From Desulfuromonadales bacterium (lineage in GTDB: Bacteria > Desulfobacterota > Desulfuromonadia > Desulfuromonadales > Geoalkalibacteraceae): a stretch of 38,110 bases of DNA. The stretch spans positions 1 to 38,110 of the forward strand of contig JAGXHK010000077.1 of assembly GCA_024636255.1 (NCBI GenBank), given 5' to 3'. The notes below the pieces were generated by a model. The model searched no databases. It saw only the letters and a program-made list of their open reading frames with translations, and was not told the origin of the DNA. Both the position numbers and the translations under genes were made by a program. Below are positions 10,301-15,913 of the stretch, in pieces; positions within the stretch are counted from its first letter, which is position 1; each line of letters starts with the position of its first letter.

Positions 10301-10519
10301 GGCGATCTCGTATTACTCTATACCGACGGCATTATCGAAGCCGAAAACGCTCGAGAGGGATTCTTCGGTCGCGATCGCCTGTGCGCCCTGGTGAGTGAAT
10401 ATCACGATCGGCCGCCACAGGAGATCATCAATAACCTGCTTGACCAGGTCAGACTTTTTACCGGCATGCAGACCTTCAACGATGACGTGACAATGATCGT
10501 CATGCGGGTCGAAAAATGA
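7310..10519 (+). CDS. SLC5 (sodium:solute symporter)-type sensor / STAC-like linker / GAF / SpoIIE-type PP2C phosphatase fusion
   Basis: About 540 aa of SSS-like transmembrane sequence, then a STAC-like segment (TIMEFVNLMAKFIGEKQAHATIAEYLG...LPNLKRFAERTLAGSVGTAPARIIIENYL), a GAF-like region, and SpoIIE motifs (PARQVGGDYYDYL, IADVSGHNVGAALIMAEA, GDLVLLYTDGIIEAEN, NDDVTMIVMR). Confidence 0.9.
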   Translation: MISVQLVALISLAYFALLFGVAYFADKRREAGRSIISNSHIYSLSLAVFVTTWTLYGSVGRAATSGLDFLPVYLGPTLIAFTWWFFLRKMVLVSKEHNIVSIADFISSRYRKSAVLGAIVTIFAVIGIMPYIALQLKAVAHTFDLLTTTQVGPGGSAQFTPLAPRMDTAFIVATVLALFGVLFGARRLDASARHEGLVAAVALESIIKLVAFLAVGVFVTYGLFDGYADIFQRFFATFPDRDYLVTIGTTQIPYAKWFSLTFISIMAVMFLPRQFHIMVIENSDPKHIKSAMWRFPAYMFLINLFVIPIALGGLLMFGGDTTHADYFVLHLPLESGHHWLALLVFLGGFSGAAGMVMVSSIALATMILNHLVMPIVIKLRFESHDLSGFLINMKRLAIVAVIFQGYLYYKIIGDSFALVNIGLISFVAATQFAPAVIGGLYWRRGNVSGATTGLLLGFVVWFYTLLVPSFVRSGWVKTDILENGLFDLPLLRPTELFGLSGFDLWTHSLFWTMFFNLSAYLLVSLLTRPNSIDREQAAKFVDPESYREEEQKRRRISKAPTIMEFVNLMAKFIGEKQAHATIAEYLGDREIDERGSLSEYDLPNLKRFAERTLAGSVGTAPARIIIENYLSARGSEMEDVFDIFGTVTLSRTASREQLGVLYEAASIAASGEELKNILDNILELLMRQFKFDLCVIRILDEDRNSLIVRSQKGMSSEHLGESERDLSMDTYIGEAFLTNSVNKVNDTDFLEKPHSAQIIHREGIKSFAHAPITVEGQPMGVLSAFSRSVKGIFTEEFVERFRSLAGQIGVAWRNASQTRRLIEVRGQERELQIAKNIQLGLLPTQTPKTTGISLAGICVPARQVGGDYYDYLERGENGIDLIIADVSGHNVGAALIMAEARTFIQAQARQIDSANEIMEAINRFFYADLTRAELFITMFYLKYNSANHEMAYASAGHNPPLIWRRDSNACEWLDAEGLILGIRKEVVFEEKKGTLNPGDLVLLYTDGIIEAENAREGFFGRDRLCALVSEYHDRPPQEIINNLLDQVRLFTGMQTFNDDVTMIVMRVEK

Positions 10520-10662
10520 AGGCTTCACTTCAGATTCGCACATGGCGAATGGAAGGGAGATATGGTATCGTAGTGATTAACGCGCTTTCAAAAATATCGG
10601 AGAGCAAAAAGGATCGGCTTCTGCTGGAAAATTCAGATTTTTGAAATGAAGGAGATATTCCA

Positions 10663-10998
10663 ATGATTCTTAAAGTTGAAGAAAAAGACGATGTTGTTTT
10701 AATTCAGGTTAAGGAGGAGCGTCTGGATGCCCACAACAGTGGCGAATTGAAAAATCAGATGCTCAACCTGTTCGAAGAGGGAAAAAATCATATCGTCATT
10801 GATCTTCAGGATGTCCGTTTCGTCGACTCTTCAGGTCTCGGCGCCCTGGTCTCCGGTTTCAAGAATGCCAGCGCGCGTAATGGCAACCTCAAGCTCTGCG
10901 GTCTGCAACCCCAGGTCAAGTCTATGTTCGAGCTGACCCGGCTGCATCGGGTCTTCGAGATCTTTCCCGGCACGGATGAAGCCCTGGACAGTTTCTGA
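10663..10998 (+). CDS. STAS-domain anti-sigma factor antagonist (SpoIIAA/RsbV-like)
   Basis: 111 aa with the phosphoacceptor motif HIVIDLQDVRFVDSSGLGALVSG; GAAGGAGAT precedes the ATG. Confidence 0.93.
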   Translation: MILKVEEKDDVVLIQVKEERLDAHNSGELKNQMLNLFEEGKNHIVIDLQDVRFVDSSGLGALVSGFKNASARNGNLKLCGLQPQVKSMFELTRLHRVFEIFPGTDEALDSF

Positions 10999-11018
10999 CC
11001 GGGGCCTGCGGGGGGCAT

Positions 11019-11441
11019 ATGAAGAACGAAAAAATAGAGGTGGACATCAAGGTCCCCAATCAGACCCGCTACCTGAGTCTCATTGGAAAGATCGGTGAAG
11101 ATATCGCACGGACCCTCAAGCGCTACAAAGGTGATCGTGAAGAACTCGCCTATCATATCAACCTGGTTCTGACCGAATCGATGACCAACGCGATCCGGCA
11201 TGCGCACGAGGGGGATCCGACCAAAGAGGTGCACCTGACGATCTCGATTCAGGAAAGCAATCTGGTCATCAAGGTCTACGACCAGGGGCAGGGTTTCGAC
11301 ATCAGTAAAGCCCCCATGCCGAAATTCAAATGCCTCGACGAGCATGGTCGGGGCGTCTTCATCATTCACTCCCTGATGGACAGCGTCACGTACCGCGAAT
11401 TTGACGGCGGCCATGTCCTCGAGATGATCAAGGCCCTTTGA
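11019..11441 (+). CDS. ATP-binding protein / anti-sigma factor serine kinase (SpoIIAB/RsbW-like HATPase_c_2)
   Basis: 140 aa; N-box LTESMTNAIRHAH, G1 YDQGQGFDI, G2 EHGRGVFIIHSLMD. Confidence 0.92.
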   Translation: MKNEKIEVDIKVPNQTRYLSLIGKIGEDIARTLKRYKGDREELAYHINLVLTESMTNAIRHAHEGDPTKEVHLTISIQESNLVIKVYDQGQGFDISKAPMPKFKCLDEHGRGVFIIHSLMDSVTYREFDGGHVLEMIKAL

Positions 11442-11444
11442 ACG

Positions 11445-12065
11445 TCAATTCAGATCGAGCAGCTTCAGCAACTCGAGATGCGCTCCAATCATGTCGTGTT
11501 TTCTCCACTCCCCTTTATAGCCAACGAAGCGCACCCCTGCCTTGCGGGCCGCTTCGCAGTCAAGGGAAGAGTCCCCGATGAAAATCAGTTCCCCGGCAAC
11601 ACATTCAAGTCTTTCGGCAGCTACCAGCAGCATGTCTGGGTAAGGCTTGGGGCGAGCCACATCGCCACTTGTCACAACCGTCGTAAAAAAATCAGCGATT
11701 CCGAAGTGATCCAGCAGGCCGGCTACGCTCTGACCGCGATTGGTGGCAACGCCCAGCACAAACCTGCGGCTGAGCAGGGACAAGGTTTGTTCGATTCCGG
11801 GTTCACTGCGCAGGTGCGGGAGAAATCGCCTGTAATCGATATCTGCGGCAACAGCGAGGGCTTCCTCGACAAGGTCTTCGCCCAGCAGGTTTTTGAGCAC
11901 CTGCGGACTGGCCGCAGTATGGCAGAGATGAATCGTCTCCTTGTCCAGGGGATCGATGGCCGGCCGGCCGAACTGCCCCAGAATAGCGCCGTAGTAGGCC
12001 AGATTGGCGGACTGACTGTCGAACAGAACGCCATCACAGTCATAAATAATTCCTTTGGTTTTCAT
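11445..12065 (-). CDS. HAD-superfamily phosphatase (phosphoglycolate-phosphatase-like)
   Basis: MKTKGIIYDCDGVLFDSQSANLAYY (DxDG motif) and ELIFIGDSSLDCEAARKAGVRFVGYKGEW. Starts within a 4-nt overlap with lgt. Confidence 0.9.
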   Translation of the reverse strand: MKTKGIIYDCDGVLFDSQSANLAYYGAILGQFGRPAIDPLDKETIHLCHTAASPQVLKNLLGEDLVEEALAVAADIDYRRFLPHLRSEPGIEQTLSLLSRRFVLGVATNRGQSVAGLLDHFGIADFFTTVVTSGDVARPKPYPDMLLVAAERLECVAGELIFIGDSSLDCEAARKAGVRFVGYKGEWRKHDMIGAHLELLKLLDLN

Positions 12066-12850
12066 CGCCCCGCCCCCTGCCGCCGCTGACAGTACCAGAT
12101 CCCGGCCAGACCGAGCAGGATCATGGGCAGCGAGAGCAGCTGTCCCATGGTCGCATTCACCCACAAAAATCCCAGATGCGCATCGGGCTGGCGAAAGTAT
12201 TCCACCAGGAAGCGAAACAAACCGTAAAGGGCGAAAAAGGTAAAAAATGGAACCCCATGAGGCGCTTTACGGCGCTGCAGGAGGTAAAGAATCGTGAAAA
12301 GAACCGCTCCCTCCAGAAAGGCTTCGTAGAGCTGGCTGGGGTGGCGTGGTTCTGGTCCCGCCCCCGGAAAAACCATCGCCCAGGGCACATCAGTCGTTCT
12401 TCCCCAAAGCTCACCGTTGATGAAATTTCCGATTCGCCCCAGACCGATGCCCGGCGCAGCAGCGGTCACCAGAACATCTCCCGTCAACAGAACCGGCAGC
12501 GACCGGCGATAACAGAATAGAACTGCAGCGACGACGACTCCGAGCAGACCGCCATGAAAACTCATGCCGCCTTCCCAAACCGCGGGAATCTGCAGTGGGT
12601 TCTCCAGGTAATATGGCAGATTGTAGAAAAGAACATATCCTAGCCTTCCCCCGATAATCACGCCGATGACGGTCGAGAAGAGCAGATCCGAAATCCCATC
12701 CTTGTCCAGGGGCACATTGCGAAGGCGCACCAGGTGCCGAATCAGGAAATAGCCAATGGCAAATCCGAGCAGGTACATCATTCCGTACCAGCGCACGGAA
12801 ACGGGGCCGAGGCTGATAATGACCGGATCAAACTGGGGATAAGGTATCAT
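12062..12850 (-). CDS. lgt: Prolipoprotein diacylglyceryl transferase
   Basis: Lgt motifs VRWYGMMYLLGFAIGYFLI, GGRLGYVLFYN, MSFHGGLLGV, GIGLGRIGNFINGELWGR, RHPSQLYEAFLEG. Confidence 0.97.
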   Translation of the reverse strand: MIPYPQFDPVIISLGPVSVRWYGMMYLLGFAIGYFLIRHLVRLRNVPLDKDGISDLLFSTVIGVIIGGRLGYVLFYNLPYYLENPLQIPAVWEGGMSFHGGLLGVVVAAVLFCYRRSLPVLLTGDVLVTAAAPGIGLGRIGNFINGELWGRTTDVPWAMVFPGAGPEPRHPSQLYEAFLEGAVLFTILYLLQRRKAPHGVPFFTFFALYGLFRFLVEYFRQPDAHLGFLWVNATMGQLLSLPMILLGLAGIWYCQRRQGAGR

Positions 12851-12865
12851 AAGAAAGTCCTGGTA

Positions 12866-13810
12866 TCAGGTTGCAGGCTGATGAGTACCGCGGCGGAAGG
12901 CTTCGAGGACGGCGCTCAAATCCTCAGGAAGTGGAGCTTCCACCTCGAGAGGGCGTCCACTGACGGGGTGATTGAGAATGAGACGCCGGGAATGGAGAAG
13001 ATGACGCAGGATCTTTAGCCCGCCAGCCTGGTCCGGGCCGCCATAAAAACCATCGCCGAGCAAGGGATGCCCAAGCTCAGCCAGGTGAACGCGGATCTGG
13101 TGCGATCTTCCCGTCACAGGCTGCACTTCGAGCAGCGCGGCTTCGGAAAACGTTTCGAGGACACGGTATCGGGTCACAGCTTCCCTGCCGCCGGAGGTCA
13201 CAGACATCATACGGTTGCCATTGCGACTGCGAACCAGACGGGAGCGAATCTCACCCTGTCCTTCGCAGGGGCATCCGGCCACCAGGGCAAGATAAACCTT
13301 CGTGATCTCGCGTCCGCTGACGGCGGCCGTCAATCCCTTATGCGCTTGAGGATGGATTGAGAAAACCATAACGCCGGAGGTATCACGATCAAGCCTCTGC
13401 ACCATTCCCAGTTCGGGTTTCAGATGTGGCCGCCAGGGATCCTGCAACATTCGCAAAAGGGCCTCATAGAGAGTACCTTTGAAACGGGCATGTGTCGGCT
13501 GGGTATCGACCCCGGCAGGCTTATTCAGGGCAAGAAGGAATTTATCGCGATATAAAATATGCGCATCCCGTACCACAAAAGGTTCCAGGGACAGACCATC
13601 GACGTGGACTTCTATTTCCTCATCGCCCTGCAGCGCGCGGGTACACTTGCGCTGCCGGCGGCCTTCCACATGAACTCCGCCAAGATCAATAATTTTGCGC
13701 AACTGGGTACGGGAGAGGTTCTCAACCTGCTCGGCGAGAAACTGATCCAGCCTCTTTCCTGAATCCCGACCGGAAGTCTGCAGTCGATAAAGAGCTCGCC
13801 TTGCCCTCAA
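12866..13810 (-). CDS. RluA-family pseudouridine synthase
   Basis: S4-like N-terminus (GKRLDQFLAEQVENLSRTQLRKIID) and catalytic motif MVQRLDRDTSGVMVFS. TTG start at 13810 preceded by GGAGGAG. Confidence 0.93.
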   Translation of the reverse strand: MRARRALYRLQTSGRDSGKRLDQFLAEQVENLSRTQLRKIIDLGGVHVEGRRQRKCTRALQGDEEIEVHVDGLSLEPFVVRDAHILYRDKFLLALNKPAGVDTQPTHARFKGTLYEALLRMLQDPWRPHLKPELGMVQRLDRDTSGVMVFSIHPQAHKGLTAAVSGREITKVYLALVAGCPCEGQGEIRSRLVRSRNGNRMMSVTSGGREAVTRYRVLETFSEAALLEVQPVTGRSHQIRVHLAELGHPLLGDGFYGGPDQAGGLKILRHLLHSRRLILNHPVSGRPLEVEAPLPEDLSAVLEAFRRGTHQPAT

Positions 13811-13894
13811 AGGCTTCTCCTCCTTGCTGGCAGCATGCCGATGCAGGCAAAAGTCCCAGCAAATAAAACGAAACCCTTTTCAGCGTCACCGGCT

Positions 13895-13923
13895 TTGACA
13901 ATCTGAAAATTGCTGTTAAACAT
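13895..13923 (+). promoter_or_regulatory. Candidate sigma70-type promoter for the structured RNA
   Basis: TTGACA (13895-13900), 17-nt spacer, AAACAT (13918-13923). The -35 is perfect and the -10 weak (3/6). The predicted start falls at about 13930, at the 5' end of the closing stem. Confidence 0.45.
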
Positions 13924-13929
13924 TTTGAT

Positions 13930-14132
13930 TACCGGGATGTGCGTGTCCAGTTTGCAAGTAACGACCAACATAAAGCATTTATTGCCTCGGAAAAAACCTC
14001 GCGGTGAGCCAGCCCACCTCTTTGAGTGGGACGCCTAAAGCGGTTTTCAGAGGCGAGCTATGGTGACCACGGTCAGAGTCTGAGCAAACTGAATCGCCAT
14101 CCCGGTGCCGGTCAATCTTCAGCACTTTTTTT
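13930..14132 (+). ncRNA. Candidate stand-alone structured small RNA with a rod-like closing stem; family unknown, 6S-like architecture is one hypothesis
   Basis: TTGACA at 13895-13900 lies about 30 nt upstream. ACCGGGATG (13931-13939) pairs with CATCCCGGT (14098-14106), GCG (13941-13943) with CGC (14095-14097), CAGTTTGC (13948-13955) with GCAAACTG (14084-14091), and GACC (13963-13966) with GGTC (14071-14074). A T7 run lies at 14126-14132. No plausible ORF covers the region. Confidence 0.55.
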
Positions 14133-14150
14133 CGGCTTCCGGTCCAAATG

Positions 14151-14183
14151 AAAAGGCCGCCGTCTACAAAACGGAGGCCTTTT
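14151..14183 (-). terminator. Intrinsic terminator, possibly bidirectional, downstream of the thioesterase gene
   Basis: AAAAGGCC-G-CCGT-CTACAAA-ACGG-A-GGCCTTTT hairpin just beyond the thioesterase stop (14220, minus strand). Confidence 0.7.
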
Positions 14184-14219
14184 CTCGCAAAATAGAGTAT
14201 GTATGTGCCGCCGTCTGAA

Positions 14220-14609
14220 CTATCTCTCGAGAATATGTCGATCAAGCACAAAGCATGTAAAATCACCATCCAGAACGGCCGCTCCCGACTCGGTCGAGCA
14301 GAGAACATGCACGACGAATTTGCGGTCGCGGCGCTCCACCACTTCAGCCTGAGCTGTCACCTTATCTCCAACCTGGACAGGGGCAGTAAATCGAACCTGT
14401 GCACTTCCAAGGACCACATTCGGATCATTCACCGCCAGCATTGCCGCGTAATCAGCAAGGCCGAAAGTAAACCCACCATGGGCCAGACCCCGCTCGTCAG
14501 CAGCCATCTGCGACCCGACGCTCAATCGAACGGTGGCCGATCCTTCGCTCAACTGGACAGGCTCGCCGACAAGTTCAGCTGAGATCTGTGAATGCGTTTT
14601 GATATCCAT
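14220..14609 (-). CDS. Hotdog-fold thioesterase (PaaI-like)
   Basis: 129 aa; GSQMAADERGLAHGGFTFGLADYAAMLAVN and VRFTAPVQVGDKVTAQAEVVERRDRKFVVHV. Confidence 0.88.
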   Translation of the reverse strand: MDIKTHSQISAELVGEPVQLSEGSATVRLSVGSQMAADERGLAHGGFTFGLADYAAMLAVNDPNVVLGSAQVRFTAPVQVGDKVTAQAEVVERRDRKFVVHVLCSTESGAAVLDGDFTCFVLDRHILER

Positions 14610-14627
14610 AATGATAACGTCACTCGA

Positions 14628-14942
14628 TCAGCGTGCAATCGAAGCGACTGCGGGCACGACAATGCTGCTGTTGACCCGTTCACGCAATTCTTTGCCCGTT
14701 TTGAAAAACGGGGTTTTTTTCGGTGGAATCTTCACCAGGTCACCGCTTTTCGGATTTCGCGCTTCCCGGGCGTCACGCTCGCGAATGGTAAAGGAACCAA
14801 ATCCGCGAATCTCAACGCGATCACCGCCCACCAAAGCATCACTGATGGTGTCAAAAATGGTATTGACGATCAGTTCGGCTTCTTTTTTGTTAAGATTTCC
14901 GCTCTCGTCGGACAACTGCTCAATCAATTCGCTTTTCGTCAT
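14628..14942 (-). CDS. ihfB: Integration host factor beta subunit (HU/IHF family)
   Basis: MTKSELIEQLSD...IEIRGFGSFTIRERDAREARNPKSGDLVKIPPKKTPFFKTGKELRERVN, the IHF/HU DNA-binding arm signature. Confidence 0.93.
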   Translation of the reverse strand: MTKSELIEQLSDESGNLNKKEAELIVNTIFDTISDALVGGDRVEIRGFGSFTIRERDAREARNPKSGDLVKIPPKKTPFFKTGKELRERVNSSIVVPAVASIAR

Positions 14943-14957
14943 AGGGATACCTCCTGC

Positions 14958-15854
14958 TTAACGTCCAGACCATAAAAATTGGAATCCAGGGATATTCTTT
15001 TTCTGTACATCAAGCCAGATCTCCCGAAGCCCCTGCTCGATCAGAAAATCAAGAAGCCCGGGTGAATCTTTGGCAGGGTAGATCACTTTGGGATCTCCGT
15101 CGATCCCGCCGAGTTCCGCAGCCACCTTTATCGCATCCTGCAGGTTGCCGAGTTCGTCGATCAAACCGAGCGCCTTACCTGTTTGACCGGAGAAAATGCG
15201 CCCGTCGGATATCCTGAGGACCTCATCCTCATTCATCCCCCGCCCTTCGGCCACAGCACGAATGAACTGGCCGTGAACATCGCTGACGAGATCCTGAAGA
15301 ATCATCTGCTCGTCCTCAGACATGGGTCGCACCGGAGAGCCGAGGTCCTTGTGCTCGCCGCTTTTCACCACAGTTGTCGAAAGACCGATTTTATCGAGGA
15401 GTTCCTGGATATTCGTGAACTCCATTATGACCCCGATACTCCCGGTAATTGTTCCGGGATTGGCGAGGATGCGGCGTGCCGGTGCCGCTACATAATACCC
15501 GCCCGAGGCCGCTACAGAGCCCATGGAAACAATGACTGGCTTGATCTGGTCGGCTTTTTTGACTTCGGCGAATATTTCTTGAGACGGTCCGACGCCACCG
15601 CCGGGAGAGTTGACCCTGAGAACAATGGCCTTAACCTGAGAGTCATCGCGGAAACGGATGAGACGTTCGTTTATGTCTCGAGACGAGACAATCACGCCCT
15701 GAATTTCTACAATCGCTACCTTTTCGCCAACGGCTAGCCAAGAACTGCCAAAGAAACCGCCGACTGTAAAAATCGCAGCCAGAAAAAGAACAAAGATGAC
15801 GCTGAATATAAGCAGCGCCATCAGGAAAGGTCGCTTCCTCATGTAGTCAACCAT
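14958..15854 (-). CDS. sppA: Signal peptide peptidase SppA
   Basis: MVDYMRKRPFLMALLIFSVIF TM segment; SppA motifs AIVLRVNSPGGGVGPSQEI, VSMGSVAASGGYYVAAPARRILANPGTITGSIGVIME. The start at 15854 lies downstream of the terminator hairpin at 15867-15892. Confidence 0.95.
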   Translation of the reverse strand: MVDYMRKRPFLMALLIFSVIFVLFLAAIFTVGGFFGSSWLAVGEKVAIVEIQGVIVSSRDINERLIRFRDDSQVKAIVLRVNSPGGGVGPSQEIFAEVKKADQIKPVIVSMGSVAASGGYYVAAPARRILANPGTITGSIGVIMEFTNIQELLDKIGLSTTVVKSGEHKDLGSPVRPMSEDEQMILQDLVSDVHGQFIRAVAEGRGMNEDEVLRISDGRIFSGQTGKALGLIDELGNLQDAIKVAAELGGIDGDPKVIYPAKDSPGLLDFLIEQGLREIWLDVQKKNIPGFQFLWSGR

Positions 15855-15866
15855 TGGCAAAACAAG

Positions 15867-15892
15867 GCCCCCGGTGCCGAAGCACCGGGGGC
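15867..15892 (-). terminator. Intrinsic terminator/attenuator between rpsA and sppA
   Basis: Minus strand GCCCCCGGTGC-TTCG-GCACCGGGGGC, an 11-bp perfect stem with a UUCG tetraloop, followed by CTTGTTTTG. Confidence 0.75.
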
Positions 15893-15913
15893 TCATGACA
15901 AGCTCAGAAAAAC

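Noticed and set aside
13995-14060. Possible GEMM (c-di-GMP/cGAMP) riboswitch, from GAGTGGGACGCCTAAAGC resembling GAGTGGGACGCAAAGCC
   Set aside because: The 5' half of the motif does not match, there is a 2-nt insertion in the conserved segment, and no + strand gene lies downstream. Kept only as a generic structured RNA.
13979-14308. 109-aa minus strand ORF over the structured RNA region
   Set aside because: Overlaps the thioesterase gene end and a terminator hairpin; no family resemblance. RNA structure explains the region better.
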